Notes under the pieces: model-generated | Told to the model about the DNA's origin: nothing | Databases searched by the model: none | Seen by the model: the letters and a program-made list of their open reading frames with translations, nothing else | Part shown: piece after piece, positions 37,486-45,601 of the stretch | Layout: each line of letters begins with the position of its first letter | Position numbering within the stretch: position 1 is the first letter of the stretch | Origin: Palsa-1392 sp963819975 | Lineage (GTDB): Bacteria > Verrucomicrobiota > Verrucomicrobiia > Chthoniobacterales > UBA10450 | DNA length: 64,000 nt | Direction: 5' to 3' | Assembly: GCA_963819975.1 (NCBI GenBank) | Contig: CAWFYE010000007.1 | Location: 682,001-746,000, forward strand | Program-made: the position numbers and the translations under genes

Positions 37486-37650
37486 ATGGAGGCCGAAACA
37501 AAAGACAGCCGGGGCGAAGGCACGGAAGAGAATACCGCGGAACAGAGCGAGACTCTGCCGCTTTCCAAGCTACGGGATTTACGGCCGGAAAAAGACCCGA
37601 TCGGCGCCGGGCACGGCCGATCTCTGAGGACCGAACAGGGGCGTTCCTAA
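37486..37650 (+). CDS. Small acidic hypothetical protein (54 residues)
   Basis: ATG at 37486, stop TAA at 37648-37650. The N-terminal half is acidic and polar (EAETKDSRGEGTEENTAEQ). The C-terminal half reads LPLSKLRDLRPEKDPIGAG. The LRDL.P.KDP pattern is like small conserved proteins of unknown role, some of them peptide precursors, but I cannot assign a family. The stop codon is part of a CCTAACGA octamer, which pairs with an opposite copy 22 bases further on (see 37646-37682). The ribosome site is weak. Confidence 0.5.
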   Translation: MEAETKDSRGEGTEENTAEQSETLPLSKLRDLRPEKDPIGAGHGRSLRTEQGRS

Positions 37651-37682
37651 CGACGCCTGGGCGGTGGTCTTAAGTCGTTAGG
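37646..37682. terminator. Inverted pair of the octamer forming a 9-bp stem
   Basis: CCTAACGAC (37646-37654) and GTCGTTAGG (37674-37682) are exact inverted copies around a 19-base loop. They start on the stop codon of the 54-residue gene. No T-run follows on the plus strand, so intrinsic termination is uncertain. Inverted pairs of uptake words act as terminators in some naturally competent bacteria, which is the comparison that suggested this call. Confidence 0.5.
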
Positions 37683-37699
37683 CAAAACACCGTGCTTTC

Positions 37700-38100
37700 C
37701 TATTCCGGAGCGGGCGTTGGCGTGGCGCTCGCGGCGGCCTTGGGCGTCTCCCCAGACTTCGTTTCCGCGTCGCTTCTGCCAGCCTGTTGTCCCCGGCGTT
37801 TTTGCCGCCGTTCCTGGTGATTAGCCTGCCTTTCCGCTTTGCTGATCCGCGACCGTGCCGTCGCGATTGTTGCCTCCGAATCGGCGACGATGCTCCTGCC
37901 GATGCTCGCGTCGTCGTTCCCGGCGCTCGGCATTTTTCGAAGACGCACTCGCGCCAGGACTGGCGGCGGGAGTCGCGGCCGGACTCGCAACCGGGCTGGC
38001 TGCGGCGGTGCTGGTTGCGGCGTCGGGTTGTTGCGCCGCGGCCGAGAGAGTGAAGCCGGCTCCGAGCCCGACGGCCAATGCATAACGGATGATGTTCGTA
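37700..38100 (-). pseudogene. Small Ala/Pro/Thr-rich secreted protein, apparently frameshifted
   Basis: One minus-strand frame reads like a signal peptide and repeat-rich start (ALAVGLGAGFTLSAAAQQ, then PAATPAASPGAS, then ERREHRQEHRRR-type basic residues). It stops after GGNNRDGTVADQQ. A second frame continues in the same style (ISKAERQANHQERRQKRR, then AAASATPTPAPE and a stop). A single indel near 37860 would join them into about 130 residues. No ATG is present in the first frame where it would be expected; the first candidate start is a TTG. Either the gene is decaying or the two frames are read as one is wrong. Confidence 0.4.
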
Positions 38101-38296
38101 GGCGTTGGTTAGTCGCTTTTCCGCGCTAAGAAATTTTGGCAAGGCCTCGGTTTTTGGAGGTCCGCAACCAGGTTGCCTGAAACGACCGGGCGCGCCAACC
38201 TTCTAAAAGCAATGAGATCCTGTCCGATTGGCGGCGGGTTGTTCGTTGTCTTGATGGAAAGCATTCAACCGAACGAAAAGAGAGGAATCCAAAAAC

Positions 38297-38779
38297 GTGA
38301 GCACATCGACGAAAGAAGAAGCGAAGACGGCAGGAATTCCCGAGGGCATGCATACCGTCACGCCGCACCTGATCTGCGCCGGCGCGGCCGAGGCGATCGA
38401 GTTTTACAAAAAGGCTTTCGACGCAGTCGAGCTGAGCCGGATGCTGAGCCCGGAGGGAAACGTCATGCATGCCAGTATCCGCATCGGCGACTCGATCATC
38501 ATGCTCAACGATGAGCTGCCGCAATGGGGGACTTTCGGTCCGAAATCGCTCAAGGGTTCGCCGGTCACGATTCATCTTTATGTCGAGAATGCGGACGCGG
38601 TTTTCGCACAGGCGGTAAAAGCGGGGGCGAAGTCCACGATGCCGCTTGAGGACATGTTTTGGGGCGACCGCTACGGGAAAGTGGAAGATCCCTTCGGCCA
38701 CCAGTGGTCGATTGGCACCCACGTCCGCGATGTGACTCCCGGAGAGATGCAAAAGGCGATCGAGCAGATGAGTGCCTAA
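38297..38779 (+). CDS. VOC-superfamily protein (PhnB/glyoxalase-like)
   Basis: 160 residues of the vicinal-oxygen-chelate fold. TPHLICAGAAEAIEFYKKAF opens the first beta-alpha-beta-beta-beta unit. VHLY-type VTIHLYVENADAVFAQA opens the second, and RYGKVEDPFGHQWSIGTH closes it. Such proteins include PhnB and bleomycin-resistance-like members; substrate is unknown. The GTG at 38297 was used as start. The stop TAA is supplied by an octamer copy at 38775, and a second VOC gene follows at 38798. Confidence 0.82.
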   Translation: MSTSTKEEAKTAGIPEGMHTVTPHLICAGAAEAIEFYKKAFDAVELSRMLSPEGNVMHASIRIGDSIIMLNDELPQWGTFGPKSLKGSPVTIHLYVENADAVFAQAVKAGAKSTMPLEDMFWGDRYGKVEDPFGHQWSIGTHVRDVTPGEMQKAIEQMSA

Positions 38780-38797
38780 CGAATGCACGTTGTAGTT

Positions 38798-39271
38798 ATG
38801 CAAAGAATTACGCCATTTTTGTGGTTCGATAATCAGGGGGAAGAAGCGGCCAACTTTTACGTCTCGATTTTCAAGAATTCGAAGATCAAAGAAGTGACCC
38901 GCTACACCGGAGAAGAACCGATCGGAGAAAAAGGCGCGGTCATGACTGTGGTCTTCGAGCTGGATGGCGAGGAGTTTGTGGCCTTGAACGGCGGATCGCG
39001 CTTCAAATTCACCGAAGCGATTTCCTTCGTGATCAACTGCGAGACTCAGGAGGAGATCGATTATTACTGGGACAAGCTGACAGCCGACGGCGGCGAAGAA
39101 GTGCAATGCGGCTGGCTGACTGACAAATACGGCCTTTCCTGGCAGGTCGTGCCGGCGAAGATCCGTGCATGGCCTAACGATGCTGCCGGTTTCGCGCGAG
39201 TCATGAAAGCGATCATGCCGATGAAAAAGCTTGATCTCGCGACGCTGGAGAGGGCGTTCGAGGGAAAATAA
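38798..39271 (+). CDS. VOC-superfamily protein (3-demethylubiquinone methyltransferase-type domain)
   Basis: 157 residues of the PhnB-like VOC family often labelled 3-demethylubiquinone-9 3-methyltransferase. ITPFLWFDNQGEEAANFY is the family start. FVALNGGSRFKFTEAISF and GWLTDKYGLSWQVVPAKI are further marks. The ATG at 38798 matches the usual family N-terminus better than the ATG at 38783. It is not a real methyltransferase by fold. It follows another VOC gene closely, so the two probably form one transcript. An octamer copy is at 39173. Confidence 0.85.
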   Translation: MQRITPFLWFDNQGEEAANFYVSIFKNSKIKEVTRYTGEEPIGEKGAVMTVVFELDGEEFVALNGGSRFKFTEAISFVINCETQEEIDYYWDKLTADGGEEVQCGWLTDKYGLSWQVVPAKIRAWPNDAAGFARVMKAIMPMKKLDLATLERAFEGK

Positions 39272-39342
39272 ATCGCCCGAACGCACGAACAATGGCGCGG
39301 CTCGTTCCCTCCCGGCGATCCGCGGATTCCGCAGGCTGATTC

Positions 39343-39424
39343 AACCGCAGAGGACGCGAATGTCGCGGAGCTCGGGAAGAATTGTAAATTTTCCTCTGCG
39401 CTCTCTGTGGCCTCTGCGGTTAAC
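39343..39424. repeat. Intergenic hairpin repeat, CCGCAGAGGACGC family, copy 2
   Basis: AACCGCAGAGGACGC at 39343-39357 pairs with GCCTCTGCGGTT at about 39410-39421. The ends are the same as in the copy at 28184-28262, with an unrelated middle of about 40 bases. It lies between the VOC gene and surE, whose 3' ends face each other. Confidence 0.6.
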
Positions 39425-39503
39425 TAACTCCGCACCTGGACTGCCCGCTCCGTCGGAAGCTGACTCGGAGCACGCTCGAGGCGAAATCAAACAGGACGGC
39501 AAA

Positions 39504-40193
39504 TCAAAGCAGCCGCACCGCGGTGACCGCGATCCTGCCCCCGAAACAAACCTCGACGTCCGCTCCCGGGGTGCGATGTCGCAGGTGGTATTCGCCCGCG
39601 AAATACAAACCGCTCTCCTCCTCGTGCCGGTAGTTGAGTGGGAGCGGTTTCGGATCGAGCGGGCACCAGACGACTTCCGGGTCGGGCGCGTTGGCCGGGA
39701 GGACGGGCAAGTTGACGTTGTAAAAAACACCGGCCTCGATCGGCCGCGCCAGAAGATTCGCCAAAATCGGCGCGATCCAGCGCTCCGCGCGCGCCCAGTC
39801 GTATTCGACGCCGCTTTTCCGGTAGTGCGAGAACGCAATCCCCGGCCAGCCGTGGAGAAGAGCCTCACGCACCGCCGCTACAGTGCCCGAGTAGTGAATA
39901 TCCGCTCCGAGATTTGAGCCGTGATTAATGCCGCTCAGGATCCATTTCGCTTCCGGGACGAGATGGAGCAGGCCAAGCCGGGTGCAATCGGCCGGCGTGC
40001 CGTGAATCGCAAAGCGCTCCTCCCCCCGGGGCTCGATCCGCACTCCCTCGCGCCAGGTGACGGCGTGGCTTACTCCCGATTGCGGGCCGGCCGGCGCGAC
40101 CACGACCGGTTCGCCTAACGAGCGCGCGGCCGAGACGAGGGCGGCGAGGCCGGGCGCGTCGATTCCGTCGTCGTTCGTCAGGAGAAATTTCAT
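39504..40193 (-). CDS. surE: 5'-nucleotidase SurE
   Basis: 229 residues with the SurE hallmarks: LLTNDDGIDAPG at residues 4-15 supplies metal ligands, followed by VVAPAGPQSGVSHAVTW, GTPADCTRLGL and LSGINHGSNLG. SurE removes phosphate from nucleoside monophosphates and is linked to stationary-phase survival. The ATG at 40193 gives the standard MKFLLTNDDG start and was preferred to a GTG three codons upstream. An octamer copy lies at 40114. Confidence 0.95.
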   Translation of the reverse strand: MKFLLTNDDGIDAPGLAALVSAARSLGEPVVVAPAGPQSGVSHAVTWREGVRIEPRGEERFAIHGTPADCTRLGLLHLVPEAKWILSGINHGSNLGADIHYSGTVAAVREALLHGWPGIAFSHYRKSGVEYDWARAERWIAPILANLLARPIEAGVFYNVNLPVLPANAPDPEVVWCPLDPKPLPLNYRHEEESGLYFAGEYHLRHRTPGADVEVCFGGRIAVTAVRLL

Positions 40194-40215
40194 TCCGCCC
40201 ACGCTACACGTGCCG

Positions 40216-40315
40216 TGTAGGGCGCGCCATTTTGGCTGCTCCCGGTGAATCCGCTTCCAGAAGGGGCAACGGAAGAAACGTCCAACCCCGGGCGGCCAGA
40301 ATAACGCGCCCTACA
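40216..40315. repeat. Intergenic inverted repeat with 22-base imperfect arms
   Basis: The left arm (40216-40237) starts TGTAGGGCGCG. The right arm (40294-40315) is its inverted counterpart, ending CGCGCCCTACA, with about 18 of 22 positions pairing. The arms enclose about 56 bases and fill the gap between the amidohydrolase stop and the surE start. No gene uses it. It looks like another extragenic palindrome family. Confidence 0.6.
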
Positions 40316-40319
40316 TGAT

Positions 40320-41984
40320 TCAAGCCTCAAAAACCCAGCGTCCGCCTACCATGGTTCGTTCCACCGGGATCTGAATGAGCGTGGCCGGATCCTCTTTCAA
40401 TGGGTCGCGACCGAGCACGACCAGGTCGGCATATTTGCCCGCTTCGATCGAGCCTTTCTCCTCTTCCTCAAAGGAAGCGTGAGCGCCGTTGATCGTTTGC
40501 ACCCGCAAAGCCTCCGGCACCGTGATCCGCTGCTCCGGGCCCCAGACGGTCCCTTTCATATCCGTGCGGGTGACAGCGGACTGGAGCGCCATCATCGGTT
40601 CGAATGGCCCCGGCGGATAATCGGAACCGGGCGCCACTGGAATGCCGGCGTCGAGGAAGCTGCGGAGGGCAAACATGTGATTGAGCCGCTCCGCGCCGTA
40701 CTCGCGCATCTTTTCCCCATGATAATAGACGTAGGTGGCGAAGGGCGTTGGGATGGCGCCGAGCTTTTTGATTCGCTGCACGAGCGCATCGTTGACCACC
40801 GTGCAATGCTCGAGACGAAAGCGCGGATCCGGCCGGGGCCGCTCGCGCTGCAGCCGTTCGTAAACCCGGAGGACGGTGTCGATCGCAATATCACCGTTGG
40901 CGTGCACGCCGATCTGCCAGTCGGCGAGGTGAGCTTTGCGCGCGGTCTGGTAAAGCTCCTCCTCGCTCATGACCTCAATCCCGTATTCGTTAGGCCGTCC
41001 GATGTACGGCTCGGAAAGCCGCGCCGTTCGTTCCGAGATGGAACCATCGGCCGTCATTTTCATTGCCCCAACCCGCACCCACTCGTCGCCGAAGCCGGTA
41101 CGGAGCCCGGCCTCGAGCATGCGATCGATCTCGCGATACCCGATCAGACAATAAACCCGCACCGAAAGCTCGCCGGCGTCGCGCGCATCCTGATAAGCGC
41201 GCAGATCTTCATGCGAGCCGTAGGCGTCATGCACCGAGGTGATGCCAACGCGGGAGAGCATCCGGGAGATGAGCTTCACGCCCTCCCGGTAGTCTTCCCG
41301 GCTCGTGGTCTCCGGGATGAGCCGATCGAAAAGATCAACGGCGCGTTCCGCCACCCGGCCGGTCGGCTCTTTGCTCGTCGGATCGCGATCCAACTTTCCG
41401 CCCGGCGGATCGGGGGTGGCCGCGCTGACGCCAGCTTTCTTAAAAGCGAGCGAGTTAGCGTAGGCGGTGTGCCCGCCACGATGAGAGATGAGCACCGGAT
41501 GATTCGGCGCGGCGACGTCGAGATCGGCGATTGTGAGGGGGCGGCCGTCGCTCGTCTTGGTGTCGTCGTATTTGAAGCCGAGCACCCAATCGCCGGGCGG
41601 CGTTTTGGTCGCGCGCTGGTGGATCGCGTCCTGGATCGCGCGAATCGAACGAAGGTCGCAATCGACCTGCCGCAGATGCATCCGACCCGCCACCGCCGGG
41701 TGGGAGTGCGCATCGATAAATCCTGGGACCACGGTTTTGCCTTCGAGGTCGATCTTCTTTGTCTTCGCGCCCGCCAGAGCAAGCACCTTATCGTTAGGGC
41801 CGACGGCGAAAAAGCGGCCCTCCGCAATCGCCACCGCCTGCGCTGCCGGAAGGTTGGGATCGATCGTGATGATCTTCCCATGATGCAGAATGAGGTCGGG
41901 CGAAGTCCGCTCAAAGACGAGGGTGGGGGCCACGGCGAAGGCGCCAAGGCCGACGAGAAATTCACGGCGCGACGGACTGGGCAT
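40320..41984 (-). CDS. Exported amidohydrolase (YtcJ-like), Tat signal
   Basis: 554 residues of the amidohydrolase superfamily. The ATG at 41984 gives a twin-arginine signal (PSRREFLVGLGAFAVAPTL); longer upstream starts would bury it. The catalytic domain has the first metal motif GFIDAHSHP near residue 90, and later HANGDIAID, RLEHC and PGSDYPPGPFEP. YtcJ-type enzymes hydrolyse cyclic or acyl amide bonds; the substrate is unknown. The protein is probably folded in the cytoplasm and exported to the periplasm. Octamer copies lie at 40987 and 41791. Confidence 0.9.
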   Translation of the reverse strand: MPSPSRREFLVGLGAFAVAPTLVFERTSPDLILHHGKIITIDPNLPAAQAVAIAEGRFFAVGPNDKVLALAGAKTKKIDLEGKTVVPGFIDAHSHPAVAGRMHLRQVDCDLRSIRAIQDAIHQRATKTPPGDWVLGFKYDDTKTSDGRPLTIADLDVAAPNHPVLISHRGGHTAYANSLAFKKAGVSAATPDPPGGKLDRDPTSKEPTGRVAERAVDLFDRLIPETTSREDYREGVKLISRMLSRVGITSVHDAYGSHEDLRAYQDARDAGELSVRVYCLIGYREIDRMLEAGLRTGFGDEWVRVGAMKMTADGSISERTARLSEPYIGRPNEYGIEVMSEEELYQTARKAHLADWQIGVHANGDIAIDTVLRVYERLQRERPRPDPRFRLEHCTVVNDALVQRIKKLGAIPTPFATYVYYHGEKMREYGAERLNHMFALRSFLDAGIPVAPGSDYPPGPFEPMMALQSAVTRTDMKGTVWGPEQRITVPEALRVQTINGAHASFEEEEKGSIEAGKYADLVVLGRDPLKEDPATLIQIPVERTMVGGRWVFEA

Positions 41985-42126
41985 GCAAGATTTTTTCGGA
42001 CCGTGAGCCGTCGCGGCAGGAGAGGAGCGGCGCAACTAAAATCGCAAGTCGGGCCGCCCGTCCGAGTGGCCTCGGCAGAGCGCGAAAACTTGCACGACGA
42101 CGCACTGGCTGTAGAACGAGCGAGCG

Positions 42127-42990
42127 ATGACGCGCCGCTTTCTTGCACCGGTTTTGCTTCTCCTCGCGGCGCTTTGCTGGAGCCTCGGCGGCGTCCTCAT
42201 CAAATCGATCGACTGGCCGCCGATGGCGGTCGCGGGCGGCCGGAGCGCGATCGCCATCCCGATCATCCTCCTCTGTGTCGGCCGGCCGCGTTTCACTTTT
42301 TCGGCGGCGCAGATCGGCGGTGCGCTCGGCTATGCCGGGACGGTCATTCTCTTTGTCTTTGCGACTCGGATGACGACCGCGGCGAACGCCATCTTCCTCC
42401 AATACACCGCGCCGATTTACGTCGCCCTGATCGGCCGCTGGTACCTGGGCGAGCGCGCTTCGCGGATCGATTGGCTGGTGATTGCAGTCGCGCTCCTCGG
42501 GATCGCGCTCTTCTTCATGGATCGCCTAACGACCGCGGGAATGTGGGGCAACATCATCGCGCTCGGGAGCGGTCTCGCCTTTGCCTCGGTCGCGCTTTTT
42601 TTGCGCAAGGAAAGAGCGGGTTCGCCGATCGCGAGCATCGTGCTCGGGAATGTCATCGTCGCGCTCGCCGGCCTGCCTTTCATGTTGCACGCGCCGTCGT
42701 TCGGCGATGGCGGCCTCTGGCGCCTCGTTCTCCTCGGCGCGGTCCAGCTCGGCTTGCCCTATGTCTTTTACGCGACCGCGATCAAGCAGGTCACCGCGCT
42801 CGAGGCGACGCTCATCCCCTTGCTCGAGCCGGTTCTGAATCCGCTCTGGGTCATGCTCGCGCTCGGCGAGCGGCCCGGTCCGTGGGCGGTCGTTGGCGGA
42901 TTGCTCGTCCTCGGCGCGGTCCTCGGCCGCGGACTGCTCATGATGCGGGCCGGGCGTCGGATTGCGGTGCGGCCGGTCAGGGTCGATTGA
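42127..42990 (+). CDS. EamA/DMT-family transporter
   Basis: 287 residues with about ten membrane spans in two EamA halves. The second half begins near residue 145 (GNIIALGSGLAFASVALFL). LEATLIPLLEPVLNPLWVML is a typical EamA end segment. Such proteins export amino acids or other small metabolites. The 3' end overlaps by 14 bases the 3' end of the convergent pseudogene at 42977, which runs on the opposite strand. An octamer copy is at 42525. Confidence 0.88.
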   Translation: MTRRFLAPVLLLLAALCWSLGGVLIKSIDWPPMAVAGGRSAIAIPIILLCVGRPRFTFSAAQIGGALGYAGTVILFVFATRMTTAANAIFLQYTAPIYVALIGRWYLGERASRIDWLVIAVALLGIALFFMDRLTTAGMWGNIIALGSGLAFASVALFLRKERAGSPIASIVLGNVIVALAGLPFMLHAPSFGDGGLWRLVLLGAVQLGLPYVFYATAIKQVTALEATLIPLLEPVLNPLWVMLALGERPGPWAVVGGLLVLGAVLGRGLLMMRAGRRIAVRPVRVD

Positions 42991-43822
42991 CGCTGGCGAG
43001 GCGCTGGAAACGAGGATCGTTGCGCAACGAATCGAACATCGGGTCGAGACGCAGGAGCGCGGGAGTGAGCGGGGCCTGCCCGCCGCCGAGCGGGCCTTGC
43101 TAGGGAAGCGCGAGGACTTTCTCCAGAGCAGTGATGGCGCGCTCGGGCTCGCCGACTCGAGCGGCGACTCGGGCCAGGATCTCGATCGGTGCCGGGCCGT
43201 CAAAGGCATCCTTCTCGATCGGCATCGTCGCGATGGCGCGTTCGGAAAAATTGAGCGCGGCTTCTTTGTCGTGCAAGCTTTTGTAATGCTGGGTCGAGGT
43301 GTGCGAGATCACTTCAGGTCGGCGATCTTTGAGAGGCGGGTCAGGATTTCGTCCTGGATGCCCTCCGTGAAGTAGCTGTTGCCCTGGTCGCCGCCCAGGT
43401 TTTCAAACGGGGGGACGGCGATTGATTTTTCCGGCGCGGCGGACGCGGTTTTAGGTGGCTGCGCCGACATGTGACGACCGATGAATAAACATTCCAGCGG
43501 ACAAGAGACCGGCCATCAGGGCAAGGTAAATCCAGGTCCGCGTGCGGCGCCAGCGAGAGCGGAAGTCGGTCCGCTATTTCGGTACGCTGGATTCCCTGTG
43601 GGGTGAATTCAAAAGCCCACGCGATGAGGAGGGCGACCGGAAAGCCGAGCAGGACCAGCAAAACAATTAGCCTAACGAACCAGTTTGGAACCTCGAAGAA
43701 TCGGAAACACCTGGGTCGACGACCTCGACCAACAGCCAGCCGACCGCGGCATAGGCGAGCCCGACCTTGTAAACGTTGCGCCGCTTCAGCTCGGCGAAGA
43801 AATTTTTTCCTCCAGGCTCATC
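42977..43822 (-). pseudogene. FlgO/TolB-TPR family copy 2, middle deleted
   Basis: The N-terminal anchor (FFAELKRRNVYKVGLAYAA) and start of the FlgO-like domain (SYFTEGIQDEILTRLSKIADL) are present, with frame breaks among them. The sequence then jumps directly to the last TPR region (KEAALNFSERAIATMPIEK) and the usual C-terminus (DPMFDSLRNDPRFQRLA). About 400 codons of FlgO and TPR are missing compared with copy 1. Further lesions are a one-base loss in an A-run near the start and an in-frame TAG near 43102. It cannot give the full-length protein. Confidence 0.8.
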
Positions 43823-45567
43823 GCGGCGACGGCCAGCGCGGAGTGCGTGACCTTGTATTCCAGGGTGGCGAAACGCGGATCGTCAAAGAGCGGCGCGAGC
43901 CAGGAATAAAAGCGCGGCGTGCTGACCCGGGCCGAGCGGGCGTCAGCCGCCTGGTCGAGGGCGGCGAACGCTTTGTCCTTGTCTCCAAGCGCGCCGTAAA
44001 TCGCGGCGATGTGGATTTGATCGACGTAACGGCGTTGTGCGAGCGCTTCGAGGTCTTCCAGGATGCGGCGCGCCTCTCTCTCGCGACCGAGGTGCGCGTA
44101 ACAGATCGCGAGTTGGAAATTCGGCTTGCTCATCAGTTCCGGCGGGAGTGATTCATAACGTTTGGCCGCTTCTTCCCAACGGCCCTCCGCCGCATAAACG
44201 CTCGCGATTGGATCGACATCGTAGAAAAAACGCGGATCGACTTCCATCACGCGCTCCGCCAGCTGCATCGCCGGCTTGTATTTTCCGCTCGCGATGTCGA
44301 TGAAGGATTCAAACATGAGCGGCCAGGTTTAGAAAGGGTCGAGCGCGCGCGTTTTTTTCAGCTCGGCGCGGCCGCCGTCGAAATCGCGCTCCACCCGGGC
44401 TAAATACCAGCCGAGCCAGCGATGGGCGTCGGAGGAATTTGGGCCGAGCGCGACGGCTCGTTCCAGTTCGCGGCGGGCGAGGGGGAAATTCCGATCGTAA
44501 AGCATCGAGACGGCGCCCAGCCAAATGTGGCCGACGCCCGCGCCTTCGTCGGTCTGCACCGCCATGAGGGCGGCACGGCGCATCGGGCCAAGGACTTCGA
44601 GCGGTGCGCGATAGGCGTCGGCGATAGTGAGGTAAGCGCCCGCCAGGTCGCCCCAGGCCATCGCGTAATGAGGATCCTCCGCCACCGCCTGCTGGAGGAG
44701 CGCGATTTTTCCCTCCAGACTTTGCTCGTCGGCGTGCGCCCCAAGAGCATGGGCGCGGAGGAAAAGATCGTGCGCCACCGGGTTAGTCGTCGGCGGGACG
44801 TGCAGCCGCTCTGCCTGATCGGGCGCAAGCTTGATTCGGAGCGCGTCCGCGACCTGTTGCGCGACCTCGCCCTGCACTCCGAAGACGTCGCCGGTCTTGC
44901 GCCGGTAGCTCTGCGCCCAGAGCTGCTCGCCGCTCCCGGTTTTGACCAGTTGGACATTGATCAGGATATCTTCCCCCGCCTTCTGCACGCTGCCTTCGAG
45001 GACGTTCGCCACCCGCAGCTCGCGACCGATCGCGGCCAGGCCTTCGGGATTTTTCTGGTAGCGTTCGGCCGAGGTCCGCGAACGCACATTCAAGTCGCGC
45101 AACTGCGCGAGACTGGTCAGGATTTCATCCCGCATCCCGCTCACGAAGTAGGCGTTGCTCTTGTCTGTGCTCAGGTTCTCGAAAGGCAGGACCGCAATGG
45201 AATGGAGGTCGATCTCGCCCGCGCCCGATTCTTTTCCCGGGCTCTCCGATTGAGTGGGGAGGAATCGAAAGACCGCCACCCCGGTGGCGATCGCGGTGAT
45301 GAGGATAACGAGTGCGGTCAGGCGGCGGCCGGCCGGGCGTTGTGTCGCCGACCTCGCCTCGAAAGCCCACACTGCCGACACCGTGATGGGGAAACCGGCG
45401 ATGGAGAGAATGACGACCAGCCTGACGACGGAGTTGGGGATTTCAAAAAAAGGGAAGACTTGCGTCGCAATCTGGATGAGCAGCCAGGAGCCGACGACGT
45501 AGGCGACGGCCACGCTGTAAACGCGGCGCCGCTTCAGTTCGGTAAAAAAGGTCCGCGCATTCATCAT
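43786..45567 (-). pseudogene. FlgO/TolB-TPR family copy 3, split by one ochre codon
   Basis: The anchor (TFFTELKRRRVYSVAVAYVV), FlgO-like domain (SIAVLPFENLSTDKSNAYF, ILTSLAQLRDLNV) and TPR repeats read cleanly to RALDPF. A TAA stop then occurs at 44329-44331. Coding continues in the same frame (TWPLMFESFIDIASG) to the end near 43786. The complete frame would encode about 590 residues. Its FlgO region is more divergent than the other copies (SGMRDEILTS). The C-terminal end runs into the start of copy 2. The single stop could be real or a base-call error. Confidence 0.8.
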
Positions 45568-45601
45568 CGGTGACGTGTGTCACCATTGGTCAATGCCCAG
45601 C

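Noticed and set aside
45569..45584. GGTGAC-GTGT-GTCACC hairpin upstream of FlgO copy 3 as an operator
   Set aside because: Arms of only six bases between two decayed genes; it could easily be chance.
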